Source of the DNA: Thalassospira profundimaris
Lineage (GTDB): Bacteria; Pseudomonadota; Alphaproteobacteria; Rhodospirillales; Thalassospiraceae
Direction: 5' to 3'
Assembly: GCF_003326675.1 (NCBI RefSeq)
Contig: NZ_JPWF01000005.1
Coordinates: forward strand, 1 to 64,000
DNA length: 64,000 nt
Under the pieces are notes generated by a model. It made no database searches, was not told where the DNA came from, and saw nothing but the letters and a program-made list of their open reading frames with translations. A program made the translations under genes and the position numbers. Of this stretch, positions 9,606 to 18,442 are shown piece by piece (within the stretch, counting starts at the first letter, position 1; each line of letters starts with the position of its first letter).

Positions 9606-10421
9606 ATGATGAACAGCAGCATTTCTTCCGCATCGTCTGTCGCAACGGAGCTTCCGCCGAAGGACCTGAAACGGTCTGCATCCAGCTTCCTGCTTTGGGC
9701 CATTATTTTCGGCCTTTTGGCTATGTCGTGGGAAGGTGCGGATATGCGCCCGATGGCGCTGTTTGAAAACAGCGGCAATATGGTCGACTTCGCCGAGGGC
9801 TTTTTCCCGCCGGACTTCCTGATGTGGAAGACGTATGTCGAAGAAATGTGGATTACCATCCAGATCGCGATCTGGGGAACGGCATTGTCGATTGTGTGTT
9901 CCATCCCGTTTGGAATTCTTTCGTCCGAAAATATCGTGCCGGTGTGGGTGTATCAGCCTGTTCGCCGTTTGATGGATTCCTTCCGCGCGATTAACGAAAT
10001 GGTCTTTGCCATGTTGTTCGTTGTGGCAGTCGGGCTGGGTCCTTTTGCCGGTGTTCTCGCGCTTTGGATCCATACCACCGGTGTGTTGGCCAAACTTTTT
10101 TCCGAGGCGGTCGAGGCCATTGATCCTGAACCTGTCGAAGGCATTCGCGCAACGGGGGCCAATGCGCTTCAGGAAGTTATTTTCGGCGTGATCCCGCAAG
10201 TCCTGCCACTTTGGATTTCCTATTCGTTGTATCGTTTTGAGAGCAATGTGCGTTCGGCCACCGTTCTTGGCATTGTTGGTGCGGGCGGCATTGGCATGGT
10301 GCTTTGGGAATATATTCGCGGGTTCTATTACGCGGAAACCGCCGCGGTCATGATCATCATCATCATTTCGGTCAGCCTGCTTGATATGGTTTCCCAGCGT
10401 CTGCGCAAACTGGTGACCTGA
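9606..10421 (+). CDS. phnE: Phosphonate ABC transporter permease
   Basis: A 271-residue inner-membrane permease with about six helices and the EAA-type cytoplasmic loop ([20 protein letters not shown]) that contacts PhnC. The C-terminal G-I-V-G-A-G-G-I-G is typical of PhnE. The ATG at 9606 (or 9609) is preferred over an in-frame TTG at 9582. It follows phnD by 66 bases and precedes the hexapeptide transferase by 4. Only one phnE copy is seen, so the importer should be a homodimer. Confidence 0.93.
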   Translation: MMNSSISSASSVATELPPKDLKRSASSFLLWAIIFGLLAMSWEGADMRPMALFENSGNMVDFAEGFFPPDFLMWKTYVEEMWITIQIAIWGTALSIVCSIPFGILSSENIVPVWVYQPVRRLMDSFRAINEMVFAMLFVVAVGLGPFAGVLALWIHTTGVLAKLFSEAVEAIDPEPVEGIRATGANALQEVIFGVIPQVLPLWISYSLYRFESNVRSATVLGIVGAGGIGMVLWEYIRGFYYAETAAVMIIIIISVSLLDMVSQRLRKLVT

Positions 10422-10425
10422 TTAA

Positions 10426-11073
10426 ATGAGCTTTCAAATTTCGCAGGCCAAGCCTGCCATGAAGTCCCTGTCAGAAGCACCGACGATTGATGCCAGTGCA
10501 ACAGTTGTTGATTGCGAAATGGGTGTCTGGACTGAAGTTGGTCCGCGGACATCCATGCGTGAAACGAAAATGGATGATTATTCCTATGTCGTGAATGACA
10601 GCGAGATCATCTATTCCGATATCGGCAAATTCGTGAATATTGCGGCGCATACCCGTATCAATCCCGGTCAACATCCGATTGACCGGGCATCGATGCATCA
10701 CTTCCAGTATCGATCAAGCGCCTATCAGCTTGGTGATGACGATCCGGCATTCTTTGACTGGCGTCGGGAAAAACGCGTGACGCTTCATCATGATGTCTGG
10801 ATCGGGCACGGTGCGATTGTGCAGGGTGGGGTGACCATCGGGATTGGATCGGTTGTCGGTTCCGGTGCGGTGGTGACCAAGGATGTGCCGCCATACACCA
10901 TTGTAACGGGCATACCGGCAAGTCCCCTTCGCCCCCGGTTCGAGGCCGATATCATTGATGCCCTTTTGCGCATTCAGTGGTGGGACTGGTCCCATGATTT
11001 GTTGCGGGATCGGCTTGATGACTTCCGCAGTCTTCCGGTGCGTGAATTCTGCCTGAAATACGATACGGTTTGA
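10426..11073 (+). CDS. Phn-associated hexapeptide-repeat acyltransferase
   Basis: A 215-residue left-handed beta-helix protein with tandem [LIV]-G-x4 repeats (for example V-T-I-G-I-G-S-V-V-G-S-G-A-V-V-T-K-D-V). It matches the phosphonate-linked hexapeptide transferase family found beside C-P lyase genes. Members resemble chloramphenicol and maltose acetyltransferases. An N-acetylation step on aminoalkylphosphonates, as for PhnO in E. coli, is a reasonable inference because no phnO is present. It is the last gene of the phnCDE unit, ending at a terminator. Confidence 0.85.
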   Translation: MSFQISQAKPAMKSLSEAPTIDASATVVDCEMGVWTEVGPRTSMRETKMDDYSYVVNDSEIIYSDIGKFVNIAAHTRINPGQHPIDRASMHHFQYRSSAYQLGDDDPAFFDWRREKRVTLHHDVWIGHGAIVQGGVTIGIGSVVGSGAVVTKDVPPYTIVTGIPASPLRPRFEADIIDALLRIQWWDWSHDLLRDRLDDFRSLPVREFCLKYDTV

Positions 11074-11101
11074 TCTGTTATGCGTGTTTGATCTTGTGAT
11101 G

Positions 11102-11130
11102 CGCCGAAGATGTCATTCTTCGGCGTTTTT
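11102..11130 (+). terminator. Terminator closing the phnCDE unit
   Basis: Nine-bp stem CGCCGAAGA / TCTTCGGCG with a six-base loop, then five T. It implies that the following DUF1045 gene has its own promoter or relies on read-through. Confidence 0.82.
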
Positions 11131-11209
11131 CGTTAAACGGGTGTTGCGCGGCGGCGCAACAATTCCCAAGATGGGGCTTGGCCCCAAGACATTCTGTCAA
11201 AGAGAAATC

Positions 11210-11908
11210 ATGTCAGAATATCAACGATATGCACTTTATTATGCGCCTGCGCCGCAAAGCGACCTTGGGATGTTTGGGGACGCTTGGTTGGGGCGTGATG
11301 CAACAACGGGCCAGGACGTTGCACGACTGATTGTCGAAGGTCTTGATGGGGGCGAAATCATTACGGCAACCACATCCCCCGTGCGATACGGTTTTCACGG
11401 GACTTTAAAGCCCCCCTTTGCCCTTAATGACGGGCAGGGCCAAGCTGATCTTGAAGCCGCGATCAGGGATGTTGCCGCGCATATCAAACCGTTCAGCTGC
11501 GGCCCTTTGACGTTAAAGGCAATTGGTCGGTTTTTGGCGCTTGTGCCGACGGAGCCGATTGAAGGGCTTGGCGCGCTTGCAGCATTGCTGGTGCGTGATC
11601 TTGATGCATTCCGCAAACCCGAAGACGAAGCAGCGATGAACAAACGCCGCGCGGTCGGCCTTACAGATCGACAGGAAGCCTATCTGGTTGAATGGGGATA
11701 TCCCTATGTGATGGAAGAATTCCGGTTTCATCTGACCCTGACCAACAAGCTTGAACCGGGGCAGGCTGAGCGATTTGAAAACGCATTGGCACCCGTTGTT
11801 GCGCCGTTCTGTGCGGAGCCGTTTGAAGTCACCGATATCTGCCTGTTCGGGGATCCGGGCGACGGAAAACCATTCCGGTTTTTGCAAAGATTTGCGCTTA
11901 AGGGGTAA
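11210..11908 (+). CDS. DUF1045 phosphonate-metabolism protein, 2H phosphoesterase-like
   Basis: A 232-residue protein of the DUF1045 family found with C-P lyase operons. Two H-x-T motifs are visible, H-G-T at 63-65 and H-L-T at 174-176, in the spacing of the 2H phosphoesterase superfamily, which acts on cyclic phosphates. No phnP is present in the window, so it may open ribose 1,2-cyclic phosphate 5-phosphate; that is inference. The ATG at 11210 starts the conserved M-x-x-Y-x-R-Y-A-L-Y-Y-A-P. An in-frame ATG at 11084 lies inside the preceding terminator and is rejected. It converges on phnN. Confidence 0.85.
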   Translation: MSEYQRYALYYAPAPQSDLGMFGDAWLGRDATTGQDVARLIVEGLDGGEIITATTSPVRYGFHGTLKPPFALNDGQGQADLEAAIRDVAAHIKPFSCGPLTLKAIGRFLALVPTEPIEGLGALAALLVRDLDAFRKPEDEAAMNKRRAVGLTDRQEAYLVEWGYPYVMEEFRFHLTLTNKLEPGQAERFENALAPVVAPFCAEPFEVTDICLFGDPGDGKPFRFLQRFALKG

Positions 11909-11910
11909 AC

Positions 11911-11942
11911 AAAAATGCTGCAGTTTTTGCTGCAGCATTTTT
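11911..11942. terminator. Bidirectional terminator between DUF1045 gene and phnN
   Basis: Thirteen-bp perfect stem AAAAATGCTGCAG / CTGCAGCATTTTT with a six-base loop. A- and T-tracts on both sides allow use in both directions. Confidence 0.85.
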
Positions 11943-11972
11943 GCTTATAAGGTTTCATCGGAAAGCCAAGGT

Positions 11973-12578
11973 TCAAGCCCGATTGGCGATGGCCTGATCA
12001 ATCTCGATGGCGGCGATGAAGCGCGCAATCCCGGTTTCAAGATCGGCATCATTATCGACATGGACGATATTGTTGCCATCCACCTGATAAGCCGATGCAC
12101 GCGCAAGACGTCGTTCGATATCAAGGGCATCTTCGCGCCCGCGGGATTCCAGACGTTTGCGCAAAACTTCCCGGCTGGCCCGGATGCTCAGAATCCGGAC
12201 CTGATCATGGCCGATCAGGGATCGGGCATCGTCAATCACACTGCGTGATACATTGACGATGACGGTTTTCCCCTCTGCCACATCATCCTGCACATGACGC
12301 GGAATGCCATAACACAGATCATGTGCCTTCCAGCTGAGCAGGAAGGCGCCTTGCCGTGCCATTTGACCGAAATCTTCGGCCCGAACGGGAATGTGAACCT
12401 CACCGACCGATCCGGCCGGGCGGGTGATGCAGCGTCGCGGAAAGCAGATATGCGCTGCACCTTTGAGCCGTTCCCGTGCGGCATCCAGAAGGGTGTCCTT
12501 GCCAACGCCACTGGGGCCGACAACAAGGACCAGAAGTCCGGTTTTTACTGCGCCATCATGGGTATGGCGTTCGGTCAT
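11973..12578 (-). CDS. phnN: Ribose 1,5-bisphosphate phosphokinase
   Basis: A 201-residue guanylate-kinase-like P-loop enzyme (G-P-S-G-V-G-K-D-T near residue 20). PhnN phosphorylates ribose 1,5-bisphosphate to PRPP, the last step recovering the ribose moiety of the C-P lyase pathway. The start ATG overlaps the phnM stop by four bases (ATGA), so translation is probably coupled. It is the terminal gene of the phnGHIJKLMN operon. Confidence 0.93.
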   Translation of the reverse strand: MTERHTHDGAVKTGLLVLVVGPSGVGKDTLLDAARERLKGAAHICFPRRCITRPAGSVGEVHIPVRAEDFGQMARQGAFLLSWKAHDLCYGIPRHVQDDVAEGKTVIVNVSRSVIDDARSLIGHDQVRILSIRASREVLRKRLESRGREDALDIERRLARASAYQVDGNNIVHVDNDADLETGIARFIAAIEIDQAIANRA

Positions 12579-13717
12579 GACACACGGACACCTTCACGCC
12601 AGACACCGCGTACAATCGGATGATGCGGTGAATGATGTACCCGGATCAGATCGCCGCGCTTGCCAGTGGCAATTTCACCACGGTCCGTCAGGCCGACTTG
12701 CGTTGCCGGGTTAAGTGATACAGTGCGAATTGCGCGTGGCAGATCATAGCCGTCAAAATCATCAAACAGCTTCATCGCCCCGTGCAACAAGCTGTGCGGG
12801 ACATAATCACTTGAAATGATGTCGAGATAACCATTCTTTGCCAGATCGCTTGCGGCAACGTTGCCACTATGTGACCCGCCACGTACAAGGTTCGGTCCGC
12901 CCATCATCACACCAAGTCCGCCTTCATGCGATGCCTTGGCTGCTTCAAGGGTGGTCGGGAATTCAGCCACGGTCATCTTGTCCTGCACGGCCTCGGCAAC
13001 ATGTTCGGCAGTTGCGTCATCATGGCTGGCAAGGGCAAGGTTCTTGGCATGTGCCAAATCCACGACATGACGGCGATGTTTGACGGAATAAAGTTCGGAA
13101 TCGCGTTTGCGCGATGCGATGAATTTCCGCATCTCTTCGTCGCTCATACCGTATTTGCCCTGATAGTAGGTATAATAGGCATCAAGGCTGACGAATTGGC
13201 GCTGCCCCGGGGTGTGATCCATCACCGAGAGCATCTTGACCAAAGGCAGATCAACAAGGTTGTCGAGTGCCTCGACCAGACCGCCATAGGACGTCTCGCA
13301 CCGCAGATGCAGTTTATGGTCTGCCCGAAGAAGCTTGTTTTCAAGGGCATGTTCCAGGGCGGTGACCGATTCAATCAGACGTTCGATACGTTCCGAACCA
13401 TCTGTCACATCGCCAACTGAAATGGCATCAAACACCGTAGTGATGCCGGCACTGGCAACCTGATTGTCATGGGCGACAACGGCGGCCGTGGCAGGCCAGC
13501 GGGTTTTGGGACGCGGGGTCAGGTGCTTTTCAAGGTTGTCGGTATGAAGTTCCACCAGCCCGGGCATCAGGTAATCGCCACCCATATCCTCGGCACCGGC
13601 AATGTTGGATGGCCGGTCGGAAACATCTGTAATCAGTCCGTCTTTGATCTGAACGGCACCATCAATGACTTCATTTGCCAGAACGAGTTTGGCATTGGTA
13701 AAAATCTGTTCAGTCAT
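12575..13717 (-). CDS. phnM: Alpha-D-ribose 1-methylphosphonate 5-triphosphate diphosphatase
   Basis: A 380-residue amidohydrolase-superfamily enzyme. The metal-binding strand reads V-E-L-H-T-D-N-L-E-K-H near residue 56, the PhnM variant of the H-x-H motif. It removes pyrophosphate from the triphosphate formed by PhnGHIL before C-P cleavage by PhnJ. The ATG at 13717 overlaps the phnL stop; the TTG at 13726 is not needed. Length and order are as in the canonical operon. Confidence 0.93.
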   Translation of the reverse strand: MTEQIFTNAKLVLANEVIDGAVQIKDGLITDVSDRPSNIAGAEDMGGDYLMPGLVELHTDNLEKHLTPRPKTRWPATAAVVAHDNQVASAGITTVFDAISVGDVTDGSERIERLIESVTALEHALENKLLRADHKLHLRCETSYGGLVEALDNLVDLPLVKMLSVMDHTPGQRQFVSLDAYYTYYQGKYGMSDEEMRKFIASRKRDSELYSVKHRRHVVDLAHAKNLALASHDDATAEHVAEAVQDKMTVAEFPTTLEAAKASHEGGLGVMMGGPNLVRGGSHSGNVAASDLAKNGYLDIISSDYVPHSLLHGAMKLFDDFDGYDLPRAIRTVSLNPATQVGLTDRGEIATGKRGDLIRVHHSPHHPIVRGVWREGVRVS

Positions 13718-14414
13718 TGGCCCCAACTTTAAACGAAGTCACATCAAACGACCCGGTGCACACTGCATCCCGGGTTTCATGGTCATGGAAGATACCGGCA
13801 ATTGCCGCGCCACGTCCCTTGGCTTCTTCAATCAATGCCAAAACAGTGGCACGATTTTGGGCGTCAAGCGATGCGGTCGGTTCATCAAGTAACATGATCG
13901 GATAATCGGCAATAAAACCACGCGCAATATTCACGCGTTGCTGTTCGCCCCCGGAAAATGTCAGGGGCGAAAGTTGCCACAAACGTTCCGGAATGCGAAG
14001 CCGGGTTAAAAGATCACGCGCCTTGTCCATGGCGTGATCACGTGCCGCACCCAGTGCAACAAGCGGTTCAGCCACGATTTCAAGGGTCGGAACACGCGGG
14101 ATCACGCGCAGGAACTGGCTGACATATCCCATGGTGCGTTTGCGAACCTCAAGGATCGAATGCGGGCTGGCGGTGGTGATGTCAAGCCAGTCACCATCAT
14201 GGAACACCCTGATGGACCCGTCCGAGCATGTGTAATTGGCATAAAGCATCCGCATAAAGGTACTTTTCCCCGAACCCGATTCACCGGTCAGCGCAATGCA
14301 TTCCCCGCCCGAAAGGGTGAAATCAACACCCTGAAAAACCGGAATTGTTACACTGCCCTGTGTGTGGAGCGTAAAGCTTTTGGCGACGTTTTGAGCATGA
14401 AGCATTTCAGACAT
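13710..14414 (-). CDS. phnL: C-P lyase ABC-type subunit PhnL
   Basis: A 234-residue ABC ATPase-like protein with Walker A G-E-S-G-S-G-K-S-T, signature F-S-G-G-E-Q-Q-R and Walker B M-L-L-D-E-P. PhnL joins PhnGHI in attaching ribose triphosphate to the phosphonate. The ATG at 14414 starts M-S-E-M-L; the longer frame from 14486 overlaps phnK and lacks homology in its first 24 residues. It follows phnK by 13 bases. Confidence 0.92.
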   Translation of the reverse strand: MSEMLHAQNVAKSFTLHTQGSVTIPVFQGVDFTLSGGECIALTGESGSGKSTFMRMLYANYTCSDGSIRVFHDGDWLDITTASPHSILEVRKRTMGYVSQFLRVIPRVPTLEIVAEPLVALGAARDHAMDKARDLLTRLRIPERLWQLSPLTFSGGEQQRVNIARGFIADYPIMLLDEPTASLDAQNRATVLALIEEAKGRGAAIAGIFHDHETRDAVCTGSFDVTSFKVGAND

Positions 14415-14427
14415 TTTCTCGCCCCGG

Positions 14428-15210
14428 TCAGTTCTGAAGAATGGAAGAAACAAGCAGCTGGGTATAGGGATGCTGCGGGTCATCAAGAACCTGGTCGGTC
14501 AGGCCATGTTCAATCACCTTGCCTTGTTGCATCACCATCAGCCGATGCGAAAGAAGTCGGGCAACCGCCAGATCGTGGGTGACGATAATCACCGCAAGAT
14601 TAAGGTCGTGAACCAGCCCGCGCAGCAGATCGAGCAATCTGGCCTGGACGGAGACATCAAGGCCACCCGTGGGTTCGTCCATGAAGACGAGGCGCGGGCT
14701 GGTTACGAGGTTGCGGGCAATCTGCAGACGTTGCTGCATACCGCCCGAAAAGGTTGATGGCAGATCATCAATGCGTTCGGACGCAATTTCGACCTTGCCA
14801 AGCCATGCATCGGCATTGCTTCGGATATTGCCATAATGACGATCCCCGATCGCCATCAGGCGTTCGCCAATATTGGCCCCGGCGCTGACATTCATGCGTA
14901 ACCCGTCACGCGGGTTCTGGTGAACAAACGCCCAGTCGGTACGCATCAAAAGCCTGCGCTGGGCTTCGGACATCTGATAGACATCACACACGCCGTCAAT
15001 GCGGGTATTGTATTGGACCGTCCCTTTGGTCGGTTCTTGCTGCGCGGAAATGCTGCGCAGCAAAGTGGATTTCCCCGAACCGGATTCCCCAACAATGCCA
15101 AGAACTTCGCCGGGGCGGAGTTCAAAACTGACATCCTTGCAACCAACCCGGTCGCCATACATCATGGTCAGGTTGTCCACACGCAAAAGCGGATTGCTTA
15201 TCTGGGTCAT
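14428..15210 (-). CDS. phnK: C-P lyase ABC-type subunit PhnK
   Basis: A 260-residue ABC ATPase with Walker A G-E-S-G-S-G-K-S-T, signature F-S-G-G-M-Q-Q-R-L and Walker B L-V-F-M-D-E-P-T-G-G-L-D. It resembles oligopeptide transporter ATPases but binds the PhnGHIJ core complex rather than a permease. The ATG shares its first base with the TAA of phnJ (TAATG), giving tight translational coupling. Confidence 0.93.
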   Translation of the reverse strand: MTQISNPLLRVDNLTMMYGDRVGCKDVSFELRPGEVLGIVGESGSGKSTLLRSISAQQEPTKGTVQYNTRIDGVCDVYQMSEAQRRLLMRTDWAFVHQNPRDGLRMNVSAGANIGERLMAIGDRHYGNIRSNADAWLGKVEIASERIDDLPSTFSGGMQQRLQIARNLVTSPRLVFMDEPTGGLDVSVQARLLDLLRGLVHDLNLAVIIVTHDLAVARLLSHRLMVMQQGKVIEHGLTDQVLDDPQHPYTQLLVSSILQN

Positions 15211-16136
15211 TATTCTGCTGCCTTTTCGCGTGCTGCATTGCCAAGGGGCTGGTCATGATGTTGCGGGCCGCGATGGCCTGCTTCCTGTCGTTCGGTGCAA
15301 TAATCGGTGTCCGAGCAGACAAACATCCGGTTGCCCTGATCGTCGAGAATGACTTCATCAAGGTAACTGTCGTGCGCGCCGCACATGCCGCATTCATCTT
15401 TCCAGGTTTGAACTTCGAACGGATGATCTTCGAAATCGAGGCTTTTGACCTTGGTGTAGGGGGGCAGGGCATAGATGCGTTTTTCACGTCCCGCCCCAAA
15501 TAGCTGAAGGGCCGCCATATCGTTCATTTTCGGATTGTCGAATTTGGGTGTCGGTGACGGGTCCATCACATAGCGATCATCCACCATCACCGGATAGGCA
15601 TATGTGGTGGCGATGTGGCCGTGACGTGCAATGTCTTCATAAAGCTTCACATGCATCAGACCATATTCTTCAAGTGCATGCATTTTGCGCGTTTCAGTTT
15701 CACGCGGTTCAAGGAACCGAAGCGGTTCGGGGATCGGCACCTGATAGACAAGAACCTGATCTTCGCGCAGCTCCTTTTCGGGGATGCGGTGGCGGGTTTG
15801 AATGATCGATGCCTCGGTGGTTTTTTCGGTCGTCGCAACATTTGCCGTCTTGGCAAAGAATTGACGGATTGAAACCGCGTTGGTGGTGTCATCCGCACCT
15901 TGGTCGATGACTTTCAGGGTATCGTTCGGGCCAATGACGGCGGCGGTTACCTGTACCCCACCCGTACCCCAGCCATAAGGCATCGGCATTTCGCGCCCGG
16001 CAAACGGGACCTGATATGCCGGAATTGCAACGGCTTTAAGCAACGCGCGCCGGATCATGCGTTTGGTTTGTTCATCGAGATAGGCGAAATTATAGGCCGT
16101 TGCCCCATCCGCCGAATAATTGACAGTCTGTTCCAT
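15210..16136 (-). CDS. phnJ: Alpha-D-ribose 1-methylphosphonate 5-phosphate C-P lyase
   Basis: A 308-residue radical-SAM enzyme that breaks the carbon-phosphorus bond, releasing alkane. The cysteine set is complete: Cys249-x2-Cys252-x21-Cys274-x5-Cys280, as in E. coli PhnJ. The N-terminal block A-Y-N-F-A-Y-L-D-E-Q-T-K-R-M-I-R-R is conserved. However, the residue aligned with E. coli Gly32 (I-P-G-Y-Q) is alanine here (I-P-A-Y-Q, Ala40, codon GCA). The ATG at 16136 lies just after the phnI stop; a longer frame to 16301 is spurious. Confidence 0.95.
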   Translation of the reverse strand: MEQTVNYSADGATAYNFAYLDEQTKRMIRRALLKAVAIPAYQVPFAGREMPMPYGWGTGGVQVTAAVIGPNDTLKVIDQGADDTTNAVSIRQFFAKTANVATTEKTTEASIIQTRHRIPEKELREDQVLVYQVPIPEPLRFLEPRETETRKMHALEEYGLMHVKLYEDIARHGHIATTYAYPVMVDDRYVMDPSPTPKFDNPKMNDMAALQLFGAGREKRIYALPPYTKVKSLDFEDHPFEVQTWKDECGMCGAHDSYLDEVILDDQGNRMFVCSDTDYCTERQEAGHRGPQHHDQPLGNAAREKAAE

Positions 16137-16140
16137 GGAT

Positions 16141-17274
16141 TTACTCTGCGGCTTCGGGTTGGGATTGGGCGCTTTCGGCTTCAAGCTTGGCCAGTCGTTC
16201 TTCGACTTCGGTACGCATGCGGCGAACAAGTTCAAGTTCGCCCTGGAAATCGACATAGTGCGGAAGCTTGATATGTTCGACAAAGCCGGTGGACTGCACA
16301 TTGTCGCTATGTTCCATCACGAACTCGCTATCCTGTGCCGGGCCCATGATCTGTTCGCCCATTTCATCGGCGCGCATGGCGCGATCAACCAGCGCCATCG
16401 AAATTGCCTTGCGCTCGTTCTGGCCGAAAACAAGGCCATAGCCACGGGTGAATTGCGGCAGTTTGGTTTTCGATCCCTTGAATTTGTTGACCGTTTCGCA
16501 CTCGGTCAGTTCGATATCACCAATATCAATGGCAAAGCCGAGTTCCTCGGGTTCGATTTCAACCGATACGGTCCCATAGCGGATTTCACCAACAAAGGCG
16601 TGGCTGTTGGCGTAACCGCGCTGGGTCGAATATCCAAGGGCAAGGACAAACCCCTCGTCCCCGCGGCTCAGATTCTGCAAGCGCAGGTCACGACCTGCCG
16701 GGAACTTGATCGGTTCGCGGGTCAAATCGGCAACGGGCGCAGTGTCATCGCCCGGCACCGGTTCGTCCTGAATAAGGCCTTCATCATTCAGGATATCGTC
16801 CAGAACACGGGGCATATGTTCATCAACGGGCTGGTCGCCGCTTGGCGCATCAAGCAGTTCTTCGCCATTGGCCATCAAGGTGAAATCCAGCAGACGATGG
16901 GTATAGTCAAAGGTTGGGCCTAAAATCTGCCCGCCTGGCAAGTCCTTGAAGGTTGCCGAAATGCGGCGCGATACATCCATTTCGGCGGTTTTGATCGGCT
17001 TGGAAAAAGCAAAGCGCGGCAATGTCGTGCGATAGGCGCGCATCAGGAAAATCGCCTCGATCAAATCGCCGCGTCCCTGCTTGATGGCAAGGGCGGCCAG
17101 ATCGCGGTCATAAAGCGATCCTTCGGCCATGACGCGGGTCACCGACAGCGACAATTGCTGTTCGATCTGATCGGTTTGGATTTCAGCGACCTTTTTGTCA
17201 CCACGGCGCTGTTCGGCAAGCAGCCGGTGTGCATTATTGATGGCGCGTTCGCCACCTTTAACGGCAACATACAT
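16141..17274 (-). CDS. phnI: C-P lyase core subunit PhnI (nucleosidase-type)
   Basis: A 377-residue PhnI. It opens with M-Y-V-A-V-K-G-G-E-x-A-I, the standard N-terminus of the family. In the PhnGHIJ complex PhnI exchanges adenine of ATP for the phosphonate, with PhnG, PhnH and PhnL assisting. The C-terminal 20 residues are acidic and Ala/Gln-rich and probably disordered. It begins two bases after the phnH stop and is followed by phnJ after four bases. Confidence 0.95.
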   Translation of the reverse strand: MYVAVKGGERAINNAHRLLAEQRRGDKKVAEIQTDQIEQQLSLSVTRVMAEGSLYDRDLAALAIKQGRGDLIEAIFLMRAYRTTLPRFAFSKPIKTAEMDVSRRISATFKDLPGGQILGPTFDYTHRLLDFTLMANGEELLDAPSGDQPVDEHMPRVLDDILNDEGLIQDEPVPGDDTAPVADLTREPIKFPAGRDLRLQNLSRGDEGFVLALGYSTQRGYANSHAFVGEIRYGTVSVEIEPEELGFAIDIGDIELTECETVNKFKGSKTKLPQFTRGYGLVFGQNERKAISMALVDRAMRADEMGEQIMGPAQDSEFVMEHSDNVQSTGFVEHIKLPHYVDFQGELELVRRMRTEVEERLAKLEAESAQSQPEAAE

Positions 17275-17276
17275 GG

Positions 17277-17885
17277 TTAAATGACCTCAATCCGGGTGGT
17301 GCGCGAAAGGGCGACAATCTGGGTCGGGCTTGTGAAAATCACATCAACCCCGCACGGGAACAGGTGATGGTTTTCCGCACGCCAGACATGGAAACTTGCC
17401 GGAAGGTTTTTGATTTCAAGATCATGGCTGTCCTTGATCCCCGGCCCGGTCAGTTTCATCGCCGGTGCGTTGCTGATTTCATCCACCATCAGGATCAGGG
17501 TTGCTGATTGATCGGGATATTCGGCATTGCCAACCGAAAGACGGCTGACGAAGGAAAGATCATCATCCATCCGGGCAACGGCAAAATCGGCCATTACAAC
17601 ATCATCACTGATCGGGCAGCCGCAATGGAATTTCAGGTGATCATTTGCGGCCTTGGTCTTGCAGGACGGTGACAGCCAGATGGTGGTGTCCATATCGGCC
17701 ATGGCAAGAAGTGTTGCCGTGGTTGTCGCGTTCAGGCCATCTGGTGTGGCAACCGAAACCGGCAGGTCATAAATGCGGCCGGGACGTGAAAGGGCATCAA
17801 GCAGAACTCGGAAAACAGCGTTCGAGTCAAAGGCGGTATGCTCAAACCCCGGCAGCAATTCACTTGTCTGGGATTGCAGGGTCAT
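17277..17885 (-). CDS. phnH: C-P lyase core subunit PhnH
   Basis: A 202-residue PhnH-family protein, a PLP-transferase-like fold without PLP. The N-terminal G-F-x-x-x-x-x-x-S-x-x-x-F-R-x-x-L-D-A-L-S-R-P-G pattern is characteristic (F-R-V-L-L-D-A-L-S-R-P-G-R here). It is part of the PhnGHIJ core. Its ATG overlaps the phnG stop by four bases. Confidence 0.93.
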   Translation of the reverse strand: MTLQSQTSELLPGFEHTAFDSNAVFRVLLDALSRPGRIYDLPVSVATPDGLNATTTATLLAMADMDTTIWLSPSCKTKAANDHLKFHCGCPISDDVVMADFAVARMDDDLSFVSRLSVGNAEYPDQSATLILMVDEISNAPAMKLTGPGIKDSHDLEIKNLPASFHVWRAENHHLFPCGVDVIFTSPTQIVALSRTTRIEVI

Positions 17886-18397
17886 TCGTCTTCTCCGCGG
17901 ACAAGGGTAAAGAAATCAACTTTGGTGGCCGCAACCTTGCGGGCATGGTCGCGTTTGGCTTCGGCCTGAGCGGCAGCAAGGTCATCAATGAAATCACTGG
18001 CTGAACCATCGCGCAGCATGATCGCGTCAAACAGTGCGGCATACTGCGCCTGCAAACGGTCGCGTCCCTTGACATAGGAATGTCCAACCGTGCCGTCCGA
18101 AAGGGTCACAGCACAGCGGGTTACGGTCATTTCACCAAGGTTGAAACGCTGCCCCGCGCCACCTGCGCGACCACGCACCATCACCATGCCGATCTGCGGT
18201 TCGCGCAGCATGGACCATTTCTGATCGCCATAACTGGCCGCCCATCTCGCTTCTAGGCTCGCGCGTGGGGTCCGTGCAAGAACCGACATCCAGCGTTGCC
18301 GGGCAGCAGTCGCCTGATCAACAGGCGCTGTCTTGTTCTGATGGGTGGGATTTTGATCCTGGCCGGGCCCGTCTGTCCGGGCGGTGTGCGCCGTCAT
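17882..18397 (-). CDS. phnG: C-P lyase core subunit PhnG
   Basis: A 171-residue PhnG, first gene of the C-P lyase operon. The conserved domain starts with A-x-R-Q-R-W-M-S-V-L-A-R near residue 32. The first 30 residues are Thr/Gln/Asp-rich, have no counterpart in the shorter E. coli protein, and look disordered. Two internal methionines are weaker starts, so the extension may be real. The upstream gap carries a strong palindrome that should be the PhnF operator. Confidence 0.92.
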   Translation of the reverse strand: MTAHTARTDGPGQDQNPTHQNKTAPVDQATAARQRWMSVLARTPRASLEARWAASYGDQKWSMLREPQIGMVMVRGRAGGAGQRFNLGEMTVTRCAVTLSDGTVGHSYVKGRDRLQAQYAALFDAIMLRDGSASDFIDDLAAAQAEAKRDHARKVAATKVDFFTLVRGEDE

Positions 18398-18423
18398 CTG
18401 TCTGATCCTTTTTCCAGCAAGTC

Positions 18424-18442
18424 GACAAATTCAAAATTTGTC
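18424..18442. repeat. Second dyad overlapping the phn operator
   Basis: Perfect 8-bp inverted repeat GACAAATT-CAA-AATTTGTC that shares its right edge with the PhnF operator candidate. It may extend the regulator footprint or mark a promoter element; function unknown. Confidence 0.5.

Noticed and set aside
11183..11209. Possible Pho box before the DUF1045 gene
   Set aside because: A single CTGTCAA unit is present without an 11-base-phased partner on either side.
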